Below are positions 20,188-31,985 of a stretch of 64,000 nt of DNA, one piece after another (the first letter of the stretch is position 1; each line of letters begins with the position of its first letter). Origin of the DNA: Alviniconcha marisindica (taxonomy: Eukaryota > Mollusca > Gastropoda > Provannidae); contig JABMCL010003629.1 of the NCBI GenBank assembly GCA_018857735.1, forward strand, positions 1 through 64,000, given 5' to 3'. A program made the position numbers and the translations under genes. The notes under the pieces were generated by a model. That model made no database searches, was not told the origin of the DNA, and saw only the letters and a list, made by a program, of their open reading frames with translations.

Positions 20188-21020
20188 AGCTGAGGCACAC
20201 GTCATTGTGACCCCAGTTCAGACACACGTCACAGTGACCAGCTGAGTGTACGTCACAGTGACCAGCTGAGTGTACGTCACAGTGACCAGCTGAGTGTACG
20301 TCACTGTGACCAGCTGAGACACACGTCACTGTGACCAGCTGAAAGACACACGTCACTGTGACCTCGCAGTTCAGAAAAACGTCACGCCAACCGGCGCAGT
20401 TCAGACACACGTCACAGTGACCAGCTGAGACACACGTCACTGTGACCAGCTGAGTGTACGTCACTGTGACCAGCTGATACACACGTCACTGTGACCAGCT
20501 GAGAAACACGTCACTGTGACCCGCAGTTCAGACACACGTCACTGTGACCCGCAGTTCAGACACACGTCACTGTGACCCGCAGTTCAAACTCACGTCACAG
20601 TGACCAGCTGAGTGTACGTCACTGTGACCAGCTGAGTGTACGTCACTGTGACCAGCTGAGACACACGTCACTGTGACCAGCTGAGACACACGTCACTGTG
20701 ACCCGCAGTTCAGACTCACGTCACAGTGACCAGCTGAGTGTACGTCACTGTGACCAGCTGAGTGTACGTCACTGTGACCAGCTGAGACACACGTCACTGT
20801 GACCAGCTGAGACACACGTCACTGTGACCCGCAGTTCAGACACACGTCACTGTGACCCGCAGTTCAGACATACGTCACTGTGACCAGCTGAGACACACGT
20901 CACTGTGACCTGCAGTTCAGACACACGTCACTGTGACCAGCTGAGTGTACGTCAATGTGACCAGCTGAGACACACGTCACTGTGACCAGCTGAGACATAC
21001 GTCACTGTGACCAGCTGAAT
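20188..21020. repeat. 24-25 bp minisatellite of small palindromes
   Basis: About 33 copies of GTCACTGTGACCAGCTGAGT plus GTAC or variants ending in CAGTTCAGACACAC. Each unit carries GTCACNGTGAC (an odd palindrome) and most carry CAGCTG. Confidence 0.95.
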
Positions 21021-21227
21021 AACACCGCTCTGACCAAGCTGGCGGAACGTGGAACCATCGCCACGCATCGGGCGATACGAGGAAAAGAAAGAAACGAGGC
21101 AAAGCAGCCAACCGGCTGCAGCAGACCAGCGCGCGGACAAATGTGTTTATACCACCCGCTGTGTGAGCAGACTGAGTTCCTCTCGCGCTGCTCGTGTCGC
21201 GCGCTGTGGGCGGTTCTCCCCGATAGA

Positions 21228-21846
21228 CTGACAGGGAGTGTTGTCTCTCCCTGATAGACTGTTGCCTCTCCCTGATAGACTGACAGGGAGTGTTGTCTCT
21301 CCCCGATAGACTGACAGGGAGTGTTGTCTCTCCCTGATAGACTGACAGGGAGTGTTGCCTCTCCCTGATTGACAGGGAGTGTTGCCTCTCCCTGATAGAC
21401 TGACAGGGAGTGTTGCCTCTTCATGACAGACTGACAGGGAGTGTTGTCTCTCCCTGATAGACTGACAGGGAGTGTTGCCTCTCCCTGATAGACTGCCAGG
21501 GAGTGTTGCCTCTCCCTGATAGACTGACAGGGAGTGTTGTCTCTCCCTGATAGACTGACAGGGAGTGTTGTCTCTTCCTGATAGACTGACAGGGAGTGTT
21601 GTCTCTCCCTGATAGACTGACAAGGAGTGTTGTCTCTCCCTGACAGAGAGTGTTGTCTCTCCCCGATAGACTGACAGGAAGTGTTGCCTCTCCCCGATAG
21701 ACTGACAGGAAGTGTTGCCTCTTCATGGCAGACTGACAGGGAGTGTTTCGCCTCTTCATGATAGACTGACAGGGAGTGTTGCCTCTTCATGACAGACTGA
21801 CAGGGAGTGTTTCGCCTCTTCATGATAGACTGACAGGGAGTGTTGT
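21228..21846. repeat. 31 bp minisatellite, each unit a hairpin
   Basis: About 20 copies of CTCCCTGATAGACTGACAGG plus GAGTGTTGTCT. The arms CTCCCTG and CAGGGAG are perfect inverted repeats with a 9 bp loop. No cas-like genes and no variable spacers are present, so this is not a CRISPR array. No gene from 21847 to 22289. Confidence 0.95.
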
Positions 21847-22289
21847 CTGACAGCCTCTTCAGTACCGAGCTCCCCTTCACCGGCCTTGTGGCAGTGTGTA
21901 TGTATACACTCCCATCGCTGATTTTGTTGTTTTGTTTCTTTGTTTTTAGTCTGCTGGCTTGTTTGTTTTTGTTTCGTTTTGAGGATTTACATAAAGTAGA
22001 GTTTATCTATCTTGCGTTTTTTACTCGCATGTCAGGTGAGAGGTATCGTAGGCGAGTCAAGTCTCGGTTATTGTGTCCCTTGTTATTAGTGTAACGTCTT
22101 TCGAGTGCAGTTAATTACCTTTTCGTTTGTTTACTTGTTTTTGTTGATTCCTTCCTTCCTTACTTTCTGCTTTCTATCTTTTTTTTCTTTCTATCTTTCT
22201 TTTTCTTGTTCTTTGTAGTTGTTTTTGGTATCATTACTACTACAAATGGTCCCTGACTGCGACGCGCGCTTACGCTGCGTTTGTTCACC

Positions 22290-23660
22290 ACACTGAATTG
22301 TCAGCATGTCGGTCTTTTCTTCAGTTCAGTCACCATTTCAGTTGAAAATGGTATATATGCACTCGGAAAAGTCCATATACGCTCTACCCTGCCTCTCAGA
22401 CGTTTCTCCAGCCTTATCGTTGAAACAGTTCCAGTGTTCGTCTTAGTGACGATAGCCTTCTCTCGTCCTTTCAAAGAAGATCTACTCCAACATTGTCTTT
22501 GAAACAGTTCCAATGCTCGTTTGATTGACGATAGTCCTCTCTGTCCTTTGAAAGTAAATCATCGAGCACTACACGATGTGATTTCCTTGGCTTTGTGCCT
22601 GCAGTACTGTCTCAAGCGCCTCAACATTTCAGATCTTCCTGGACGCAAGCCACATGTGATGGCTGGTTTGCACTCCGGCATTCCCAGGACAGTACACCCA
22701 CAGTTTGGACTTCCCATTCTACCCTTCACTTCTTGTAGCAAGCTCGTTGAATCTGTGAGGATGACGGCATGTGCGGTCCGACTGTCACCTCTTGGAGGTT
22801 GAGACCGTATGGGCTGCTTTGTCTTCATGGATGGTGGTTGCGCCTTGCTTGACAGTGAAGCCCCACTCTAACTGTTCTTTGGTGACTGACCGATCAGTGT
22901 AGGCTATGAGGTCTTGCGGTTTGCTGTTCTCTTGAATGAGAAGCTTGATCTCTGACTCCGTTTTGCCTACTGGCCATTCTCGACAGCGCTTTCCTAGGTT
23001 TTTCTGGCAGGAATCTTTTTTCTAAAACATGAAAAACTGTCTAGCCCCCAGGGGCAAAACGCTCAATAAAACCTTGAAATCTTGAATGACTGCTAGCGTT
23101 CTAAAACAAGATCCAACACATTGTCATGCCAACAATCTTCCAAGCACTGAACAACAACTCATTTTTTTAAAATCGTTTTTAACCGTTTAACTGTTGTTTA
23201 AGTGTCATTTTATCGCTTGACGAAGGGGATTACCTCGCATATTTGCAGATTGTGTGTCTATGTCATAATAAATAAGCGTTCTTTTGAATCTTTTTTGTGT
23301 TTTCTGGCAGGGGCTTCTCACGGAGATGCCAGAATCGGTTTGGGTGGGTACCACGCGCACTCCTTGGTTTGCTTGAGCTCTGTCAGCTGGCATATTATTG
23401 ACTCCTCAGCGTAACCCATCCAAGACTTGCCCCGTCCCAGTCTGCTTCCTTTTGTGTCCTCGTGGCTACGGCTCTGAAGTACGCTTTGATCCGCTCCACT
23501 TTCTGTCTGGTTTGCATCGGTGGCAGGTCTAGCATGAACCTCATGGTCTCAGTGGGTGGTCCCCAGTGTCACTCGCATTGCCTCGGTCTGTGCCACTGTC
23601 GCGAGGCGTTGTCCGTAGTCAATGACACTGACGACCGTGCACCCAGTGCAGTTCATAGCC
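22290..23660 (-). pseudogene. Non-LTR retrotransposon remnant: reverse transcriptase C-terminus plus RNase H
   Basis: Read on the minus strand from 23640 down, fragments in shifting frames match the 3' half of RNase H-bearing non-LTR retrotransposons as I know them from invertebrate genomes. In order these are SVIDYG and TEAMRVTLGTT, MRFMLDLPPMQTRQKVE, GRGKSWMG and LTELKQ, then REWPVGKTESEIKLLIQENS. The RNase H core follows, with IAYTDRSVTKEQ (expected TDGSVT), WGFTVKQGATTIHED, AVILTDSTSLLQ and WVYCPGNAGV. The tail is SSLKGREKAIV and RVERIWTFPSA. Frameshifts, stops, a deletion after TVSTS and a 79 bp duplication near its 3' end (22420-22560) show it is dead. A separate insertion at 23022-23285 interrupts it. 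Confidence 0.82.
23022..23296. mobile_element. 264 bp insertion with 11 bp target-site duplication
   Basis: GAATCTTTTTT occurs at 23011-23021 and again at 23286-23296. Removing one copy and the 264 bp between restores a continuous reading of the surrounding retrotransposon (KHKKDSCQKNLG on the minus strand). The insert carries CAATAAAACCTTGAAATCTT near its left end and AT-rich sequence elsewhere. I see no terminal inverted repeats and cannot assign a family. Confidence 0.7.
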
Positions 23661-23661
23661 G

Positions 23662-23980
23662 TATAAGACATGATCTGATCAGTGTGGTTCACTCTTCTTG
23701 TGTTTCAAACCCCGCATAAGACATGATCTGATCAGTGTGGTTCACTCTTCTTGTGTTTCAAACCCCGCATAAGACATGATCTGATCAGTGTGGTTCACTC
23801 TTCTTGTGTTTCAAACCCCGCATAAGACATGATCTGATCAGTGTGGTTCACTCTTCTTGTGTTTCAAACCCCGCATAAGACATGATCTGATCAGTGTGGT
23901 TCACTCTTCTTGTGTTTCAAACCCCGCATAAGACATGATCTGATCAGTGTAGTTCACTCTTCTTGTGTTTCAAACCCCGC
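23662..23980. repeat. 53 bp tandem repeat, 6 near-identical copies
   Basis: Units start near 23662, 23715, 23768, 23821, 23874 and 23927 with core CATAAGACATGATCTGATCA. Confidence 0.97.
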
Positions 23981-23989
23981 GAGTAGTAA

Positions 23990-25093
23990 AGCAGTGAGCA
24001 TGCTGACTGATAGACACAGGGCAGTGGGCATGCTGATTGACAGAGACAGGGCAGTGGGCATGCTGATTGACAGAGACAGGGCAGTGGGCATGCTGATTGA
24101 TAGACACAGGGCAGTGGGCATGCTGATTGACAGAGACAGGGCAGTGAGCATACTAACTGATAGACACAGGGCAGTGGGCATGCTGACTGACAGAGACAGG
24201 GCAGTGGGCATGCTGATTGACAGAGACAGGGCAGTGAGCATATTGACTGACAGACACAGGGCAGTGGGCATGCTGACTGATAGACACAGGGCAGTGGGCA
24301 TGCTGACTGACAGAGACAGGGCAGTGAGCATACTAACTGATAGACACAGGGCAGTGGGCATGCTGATTGACAGACACAGGGCAGTGGGCATGCTGATTGA
24401 CAGAGACAGGGCAGTGAGCATACTGACTGACAGACACAGGGCAGTGGGCATGCTGACTGACAGAAACAGGGCAGTGGGCATGCTGACTGACAGAAACAGG
24501 GCAGTGGGCATGCTGACTGATAGACACAGGGCAGTGGGCATGCTGATTGACAGAGACAGGGCAGTGAGCATACTAACTGATAGACACAGGGCAGTGGGCA
24601 TGCTGACAGAGACAGGGCAGTGGGCATGCTGACTGACAGAGACAGGGCAGTGGGCATGCTGACTGATAGACACAAGGCAGTGGGCATGCTGACTGATAGA
24701 CACAGGGCAGTGGGCATGCTGACTGACAGAGAAAGGGCAGTGAGCATGCTGACTGATAGACACAGGGCAGTGGGCATGTGGACAGAGACAGGGCAGTGGG
24801 CATGCTGACTGACAGAGACAGGGCAGTGGGCATGCTGACTGATAGACACAGGGCAGTGGGCATGCTGACTGATAGACACAGGGCAGTGGGCATGCTGACT
24901 GACAGAGACAGGGCAGTGGGCATGCTGACTGATAGACACAGGGCAGTGGGCATGTGGACAGAGACAGGGCAGTGGGCATGCTGACTGATAGACACAGGGC
25001 AGTGGGCATGTGGACAGAGACAGGGCAGTGGGCATGTGGACAGACACAGGGCAGTGGGCATGCTGACTGATAGACACAGGGCAGTGGGCATGC
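23990..25093. repeat. 30 bp minisatellite, about 36 copies
   Basis: The unit is GGCATGCTGACTGATAGACA plus CAGGGCAGTG, with CAGAGACAGG and GTGAGCATACTAAC variants. The unit length leaves four frames open for up to 383 codons, and these are artefacts. Confidence 0.97.
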
Positions 25094-25935
25094 TGTCACG
25101 ATCACACGACTCGTTGAACACTCCAGCTGGTTTACTGACTCTCCGTCAAGTACGCGCCTCAGTACGTGAAAACTGAAAACTCCAGTTGTTGGTGCTGATT
25201 ACATACTTGCCTAAACACTCTTTTAATCAATCCAAACTATGCCTGATTTGAAACAAATTGTCTTTATGTTATTTTCAAGTCAGACACCTATTCTTCTTTC
25301 TTGTCTGTTTCATGTATCCCTGTGTACCAACATAAAGCACCCATCACTTCAGTCATCTTCCTTGACATGCATGTACATTACAAAGTACTGCATGCACATG
25401 GGAACAAGTCAATTTCCGATTTAATCAGTCTGTTAATGAAAACAGGACATTGCCACGTTGTGAGCTTGGTTTACATTAAAGCAACATAAAGCCTTCAGTC
25501 AATTCATCAAACAGGACAGCGTTGGGTCGTGAGCCGTTCCAATTGAAGCAACACATAGCCTTCATTTAGTTGGACTTGAACCGCTTGCATACCAAAGCAA
25601 AGACTGACAGAAAACAAAAAAACCATTCGTGATTACATTTGGGCGCAGCCTGTCGGCGCAGGGCCACAAGGGACGCAGCACGTGCAGCACGTCTCATTAC
25701 TGCTGACGTCGACTTCAGCAAACGGACATGGGAAATCGTTTTGACTGATGTGTCATCTGATCGATCGTCAACGGAGATTGCTTTCATGACTATTTAATGA
25801 ATATTGATGGGACAGACTGCTTCTCGGGGGCTTGGTTGATTGACACATTCCTCCTTCTAATTTACATTTGCGTGTCTTCCATTACTTTGTTAAACCACTG
25901 CTTAGATCTATAGGGCGAGGTAGGTATTGAACAAT
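25094..25935. other. No recognised gene
   Basis: About 840 bp of apparently unique, AT-rich sequence with no convincing coding frame, RNA gene or transposon signature. Confidence 0.6.
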
Positions 25936-26190
25936 GTCAAGTGTTTACTTTATGAAGGACTGACCGAAGGACAAACTGCTGTTGAAAAATGCCATGTGTT
26001 CACTGTTTGAAGGACTGACCGACAATGCCCAGTGTTCACTGTGTGAAGGACTGACCGACATTGTCCAGTGTTCACTGTGTGAAAGACTGACAGATAATGC
26101 CCAGTGTTTACTTCGTGAATGAGTGACTGACAATGCCTTGTGTTCACTGCGTGAAAGACTGAGAGACAATGCCCAGTGTTCACTGTGTGT
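25936..26190. repeat. 36 bp minisatellite, 7 copies
   Basis: Unit TGCCCAGTGTTCACTGTGTG plus AAGGACTGACCGACAA, moderately diverged between copies. Confidence 0.93.
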
Positions 26191-26202
26191 CTGACAGACC
26201 CC

Positions 26203-26363
<161 letters not shown>

Positions 26364-26444
26364 GACCCACAGAGACACTTAATATCAGTAAGTGTGACTG
26401 CTACAAGGCCACTAAGTTTCGGTAGTCTAGCTTTTATAGAGCAA

Positions 26445-26690
26445 GATGTGACTGTCGCAGAAAAAGGTGTTACCTTTGCAGAGAAAGATGTGATTATCGC
26501 AGAGAAAGGTGACTGTTTTAACGAAATGTGTGACTGTTGTAGAGAAAAGTGTGACTATTATAGCGAACTGTGTGACTGTTGTAGAGAAAGGTGTGACTAA
26601 TAGAGAGAACGGTGGGACTGTTGTAGAGAAAGATGTGACTATTGTAGGGAAAGGTGTGAGTGTTGTAGAGAAAGGTGCGACTATTAGCGA
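26445..26690. repeat. About 21 bp degenerate minisatellite, then a GT-rich tail
   Basis: Units of the type GTGTGACTGTTGTAGAGAAA, about 12 copies. A GTGCGTGT tract follows to 26770. Confidence 0.88.
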
Positions 26691-26911
26691 GAACGATGTG
26701 CGTGCGTGTACGTGCGTGTTCGTGTGCATGTGTGTGCGTGTGAGTGCGTGTGTGTGCGTGTGTGTGTGTGTTAGATCCGGAAAGAATTGTCAGCTGATTA
26801 TGATTTGCGAATAGGCTACTTGTGAAAAGAACCAAGCCTGTACACATAATTATATTAGGGAATATATGTACAGCAAAACATCGTATTTCGCCCCTTCGTT
26901 CCGCAAAGCAA

Positions 26912-28405
26912 AGTCCCTCTGTACTGTTCCTTCACCATGAACTACATACGAATGGACAGACTTTCTTCTTCTATACTGTTCCTTCACCATGAACTACATA
27001 CGAATGTAAAGACCTTCTTCTTCTATACTGTTCCTTCAAAACTACATACGAATGGACAGACCTTCTTCTATACTGTTCCTTCACCATGAACTACATACGA
27101 ATATAAAGACCTTCTTCTTCTATACTGTTCCTTCAAAACTACATACGAATGGACAGACCTTCTTCTATACTGTTCCTTCAAAACTACATACGAATGGACA
27201 GACCTTCTTCTATACTGTTCCTTCAAAACTACATACGAATGGACAGACCTTCTTCTATACTGTTCCTTCAAAACTACGTACGAATGGACAGACCTTCTTC
27301 TATACTGTTCCTTCAAAACTACATACGAATGGACAGACCTTCTTCTATACTGTTCCTTCAAAACTAAATACGAATGGACAGACCTTCTTCTATACTGTTC
27401 CTTCAAAACTACATACGAATGGACAGACCTTCTTCTATACTGTTCCTTCAAAACTACATACGAATGGACAGACCTACTTCTATACTGTTCCTTCAAAACT
27501 ACATACGAATGGACAGACCTTCTTCTATACTGTTCCTTCAAAACTACATACGAATGGACAGACCTTCTTCTATACTGTTCCTTCAAAACTACATACGAAT
27601 GGACAGACCTTCTTGGACAGCCTTCTATACTGTTCCTTCAAAACTACATACGAATGGACAGACCTTCTATACTGTTCCTTCAAAACTACATACGAATGGA
27701 CAGACCTTCTATACTGTTCCTTCAAAACTACATACGAATGGACAGACCTCTTCTATACTGTTCCTTCAAAACTACATACGAATGGACAGACCTTCTTCTA
27801 TACTGTTCCTTCAAAACTACATACGAATGGACAGACCTTCTATACTGTTCCTTCAAAACTACATACGAATGGACAGACCTTCTATACTGTTCCTTCAAAA
27901 CTACATACGAATGGACAGACCTTCTTCTATACTGTTCCTTCAAAACTACATACGAATGGACAGACCTTCTTCTATACTGTTCCTTCAAAACTACATACGA
28001 ATGGACAGACCTTCTATACTGTTCCTTCAAAACTACATACGAATGGACAGACCTTCTTCTATACTGTTCCTTCAAAACTACATACGAATGGACAGACCTT
28101 CTTCTATACTGTTCCTTCAAAACTACATACGAATGGACAGACCTTCTATACTGTTCCTTCAAAACTACATACGAATGGACAGACCTTCTATACTGTTCCT
28201 TCAAAACTACATACGAATGGACAGACCTTCTATACTGTTCCTTCAAAACTACATACGAATGGACAGACCTTCTATACTGTTCCTTCAAAACTACATACGA
28301 ATGGACAGACCTTCTATACTGTTCCTTCAAAACTACATACGAATGGACAGACCTTCTTCTATACTGTTCCTTCAAAACTACATACGAATGGACAGACCTT
28401 CTTCT
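26912..28405. repeat. 45/42 bp minisatellite, about 33 copies
   Basis: The unit is TACTGTTCCTTCAAAACTAC plus ATACGAATGGACAGACCTTC, with TTC duplicated or not. Both lengths are divisible by three, so a 468-codon frame and several on the other frames stay open. The first units differ (an ACCATGAAC insertion). One unit at 27610-27630 carries an extra TTGGACAGCC. I do not consider this coding. Confidence 0.97.
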
Positions 28406-28790
28406 TCGGTGCTGGCGACTGTCCTAGTGGCCTTATGATAACAGTGAGTCAATGTTGATTCCTGGCATGACGAACTGCATGTGTTTCGCCCTGATAATGA
28501 TAACTTGCGCATCAGACTGGGTGTTAACTGTCAATTACCTGCCTACCCCCCCCCCCCCCCCCCCCCCCCCCCATCCCCCTCCTGCAATGGTACTCTATCG
28601 ATCCACGTGAGGGTGGCGGGCCGTTAGTTCAGCGGCTGTTTGCAGGGAGCAGACGCTGGGTCCCGGATGGCCAGAGCAGGCAATACGGGCCCTAGACATC
28701 AGTGTTGACAATGGACTCAGCGTCCCGCCACTGAAGCTGTTAGCTTCTCACTCCGGCAATTAAAGCCCTGATCGAACTGACTGCATGGCA

Positions 28791-28861
<71 letters not shown>

Positions 28862-29159
28862 GTATCTGTTGTGTGTCTTCTTCGCTTGTATTCAGTACCC
28901 CCCCCCCCCCCCCATCCTACAGTACTACCAGTCTTCCCACAATGGAGCTTTGCTGTGAATTACAATGAACAGTAACTATTGTCATTAGGAATGAATGAAC
29001 ATTTACATAGGGCGCATAAAAAACGTCCACACAAAAGCGTGCGTGTTCACGGCGCCAGAGACACACAGTGCATACAAGTAGGCTCTCACAAGCTAAATTA
29101 CCAAAGAGTTCCTGCCAATAAAAAATACAAACAGCCCCCCCCCCCCCCCCCCCCCCATA
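28406..29159. other. No recognised gene; C runs and a CA tract
   Basis: Contains poly-C at about 28548-28572, 28898-28913 and 29134-29156, and (CA)n at 28797-28859. The GC-rich block 28610-28790 looks like part of an interspersed element, unidentified. Confidence 0.6.
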
Positions 29160-29387
29160 GACTGCCTGTAGACCTTTAATCTGCTTTTGGGGCAGTCCCG
29201 ACATAAAGCTGTTGCAGTAGCCAAGCTTTGACAAAATCAGACAGACAGCAATGATGCCAGCACCTTCAATTGCAGGTGATGCATCGACGGACTTTACTCA
29301 AAAATCTGATGTGGAAACGAAAAGATCCGAAAACGGCCGAGACACGTAGAGCTCAGCGTCCACAGTTAGTCCAAGAGATTTCACCAC
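29160..29387 (-). pseudogene. L2/CR1-like reverse transcriptase fragment
   Basis: Minus-strand reading gives VKSLGLTVDAEL (expected VKNLGVTLDSEL), then after a stop, LSKLGYCNSFMSGLPQKQIK and GLQAV (expected LSRLDYCNSLLxGLPxKxI). It ends at a C run on the plus strand. This is the usual C-terminal reverse transcriptase segment of L2/CR1-type retrotransposons, broken by indels. Confidence 0.75.
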
Positions 29388-29440
29388 GTGTGTATGGTCA
29401 TAGAAGGATTCGGCGCATTACAAATGCATTTATTATATAA
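29388..29440 (+). mobile_element. Retrotransposon 3' end fragment
   Basis: GTATGGTCATAGAAGGATTC then GGCGCATTACAAATGCATTT, ending in an ATT-rich tail. The same sequence occurs inverted at 44243-44312. It is typical of L2-like 3' termini. No gene from 29441 to 29730. Confidence 0.6.
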
Positions 29441-29730
29441 TTGTAGATGAGTGCAATGTCACACGTTGAACAGTACCTGAGCCAGCACGGAGTTTCGCTG
29501 TTGTTGTCTGCAGCCTGTGATGGCACAGATGAGGAGACGTCTACGACTGTTGACAGTGACTGCATGCGTCTGGCCCAGTGGAGTTGGCTGCTGCCACTTT
29601 TGAACGTCTCGTTAATTGTAAACGAGATCCGTTAAGTACAGCGTCAGCTGGGGTGGTAGTAATTACGTAGGTACCGCTACCTGCAGACAGCTAGCAACGG
29701 CTTTGATGCTTCCCTCAGCATGACTCCGAC

Positions 29731-30170
29731 ACCGTGTTGTACACAAACACAGGCACTTGGGCTGTTTGTATGTACCACCGTGTTGTACACAAACACAGGC
29801 ACTTGGGGCTGTTTGTAAGCACCACTGTGATGTGCATAAACACAGGCACTTGGGACAGTTTGTATGCACCACCGTGTTGTACACAAACACAGGCACTTGG
29901 GGCAGTTTGTATGCACCACCGTGTTGTACACAAACACAGGCACTTGGGACAGTTTGTATGCGCCACCGTGTTGTACACAAACACAGGAAGTTGGGACAGT
30001 TTATATCTCCTCTTGCATAGACCGTACCACCGTGTTGCACATAAACACAGGCAACTGGGACAGTTTGTATGCAACACCGTGCTGTACATAGACACAGGCA
30101 GTTGGGACAATTGATATCTCCTCGGGCATAGGCTGCAACAGCGTGTTGTGCACAAACACAGGCAGTTGGA
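29731..30170. repeat. 46-47 bp minisatellite, about 9 copies
   Basis: Unit ACCGTGTTGTACACAAACAC plus AGGCACTTGGGACAGTTTGT and ATGC. The last units contain GATATCTCCTCGGGCATAG and are longer. Related sequence forms another array at 33085-33395. Confidence 0.93.
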
Positions 30171-30814
30171 ACAGTATGCCAAGAATAGTGAAAAGCTCGA
30201 CTTTATTGCATAAAGCTGATTAGGTGTAATAATGATAATTAAAATGTAATGTTGGTAATTAAGAATGTCTAGTGATGTATCCATTACTTCTAACCTCTGA
30301 GTGACCATCAGCGGTCTGCGAGAACAGACACTGATAGTCGGGTGAGCGACAGAGCAGAATTCTCGTGCAGGACAGACCCCAAACAGCACGTTTTACAGGC
30401 TTTATAGATTGCATAAACATACAGAATATCGTGTGCTAGCCAGTCAAGGCGTTCTTAACGTTTTGTGGATTGCAGGTCAATCAGAGGTGACAACCGATTC
30501 GGCAGGAAAACACCTGGGCCCACATGCACGATAAACAAATAAAGTTAAAGGCCGATATGGCCCCTAATCCCGTTTTGTTGAAGAGTCCGTCATGATGTGA
30601 GGCTGTCGTTCCACAAGGACGAGTCGTTCCAAACTATCTGTTTGCTCGTGTTTGTTTCAGAGTCGGACATTCTCTTCTTCTGCCACTAACGCAACGCGTG
30701 TGACGTCCGACAGTCGATGCCACGAAACAGCGGTTTCAAACAGTCACAGTTCACTTTAGTAGTAGCAGACGTTAGTGACCCAATGTCCTCTTCCCATTCG
30801 AGGCTTAATTTCCT
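30171..30814. other. No recognised gene
   Basis: Unique sequence. On the minus strand the last part reads in frame with the neighbouring repeat (EWEEDIGSLTSATTKVNCDC), which may be transposon-derived, but I do not recognise it. Confidence 0.5.
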
Positions 30815-31985
30815 GTCGCATTTTCGCCGTCTGCGTTGATTACGGTATTTCCTGATGCGTGAATCCAAATGTTCTTGAATCATTCGTGGTCTTCGGTGGT
30901 ACGTGGGATGGCGTCGGTCCGTACAACGGTTCGTTTTCTCCACCACAGCCTCTGTGGGTAACGGCAGCATCACAGCCTCTGTGGGTAACGGCAGCATCAC
31001 AGCCTCTGTGGGTATAACGGCAGCACCACAGCCTCTGTGGGTATAACGGCAACACCACAGCCTCTGTGGGTAACGGCAGCACCACAGCCTCTGTGGGTAT
31101 AACGGCAACACCACAGCCTCTGTGGGTAACGGCAGCACCATAGCCTCTGTGGGTATAACGGCAACACCACAGCCTCTGTGGGTATAACGGCAACACCACA
31201 GCCTCTGTGGGTAACGGCAGCACCACAGCCTCTGTGGGTATAACGGCAACACCACAGCCTCTGTGGGTATAACGGCAACACCACAGCCTCTGCAGGTAAC
31301 GGCAGCACCACAGCCTCTGTTGGTAACGGCAGCACCATAGCCTCTGTGGGTAACGGCAACACCACAGCCTCTGTGGGTATAAACGGCAACACGACAGCCT
31401 CTGTGGGTAACGGCAGCACCATAGCCCCTGTGGGTATAACGGCAACACCACAGCCTCTGTGGGTAACGGCAGCACCATAGCCTCTGTGGGTATAACGGCA
31501 ACACCACAGCCTCTGTGGGTAACGGCAGCACCATAGCCTCTGTGGGTATAACGGCAACACCACAGCCTCTGTAGGTATAACGGCAGCACCACAGCCTCTG
31601 TGGGTAACGGCAGCACCATAGCCTCTGTGGGTAACGGCAGCACCACAGCCTCTGTGGGTAACGGCAGCACCATAGCCTCTGTGGGTAACGGCAGCACCAC
31701 AGCCTCTGTGGGTAACGGCAGCACCATAGCCTCTGTGGGTATAACGGCAACACCACAGCCTCTGTGGGTATAACGGCAACACCACAGCCGCCATTTTCAC
31801 GCACGTTTAGGCCGCCAGTCCTATTGGCGTTCCACACATGCCGCTTTTTCAGTGTTGCCGCCGTTTGGAAGATGAAGGCGATCAAGGGACTATTTGCTCC
31901 TGATGCATGCCGGCAGTTGCCGCCGTTTGGAAAATGAAGGCGATCAAGGGGCTATTTGCTCCTCGTGCATGCCGGCAATTACTGA
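30815..31985. mobile_element. Dispersed element, copy 1, expanded by an internal minisatellite
   Basis: Left flank TTCGCCGTCTGCGTTGATT, GGTCCGTACAACGGTTCGT and TTTTCTCC, and right flank CACAGCCGCCATTTTCACG and GTTTGGAAGATGAAGGCGA, both align with 63661-64000. Between them this copy has about 850 bp of tandem repeat where the other copy has one unit. The right flank also carries a roughly 75 bp tandem duplication (GCCGCCGTTTGGAA at 31857 and 31920). The class is unknown. Confidence 0.75.
30945..31795. repeat. 27/29 bp minisatellite inside the dispersed element
   Basis: About 30 copies of CCACAGCCTCTGTGGGTAAC plus GGCAGCA, or the TATAACGGCAACA version. It keeps minus-strand frames open (LPTEAVV, QRLWCCRY). 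Confidence 0.96.

Noticed and set aside
21228..21846. CRISPR-like look (regular hairpin repeats)
   Set aside because: Eukaryotic context, 31 bp units with no variable spacers and no cas genes.
23910..25121. Open frames up to 383 codons (HAHCPVSISQ, DRHRAVGMLT)
   Set aside because: 30 bp repeat artefact, open on both strands.
27052..28458. 468-codon open frame with FFYTVPSKLHTNGQT repeats
   Set aside because: 45/42 bp repeat artefact. Several other frames are equally open, and there is no promoter, splice or homology support.
30686..31885. 399-codon minus-strand frame running through the 27/29 bp array and both flanks
   Set aside because: The second copy of the same element at 63.7 kb has stops in the matching flank, so the frame is not conserved.
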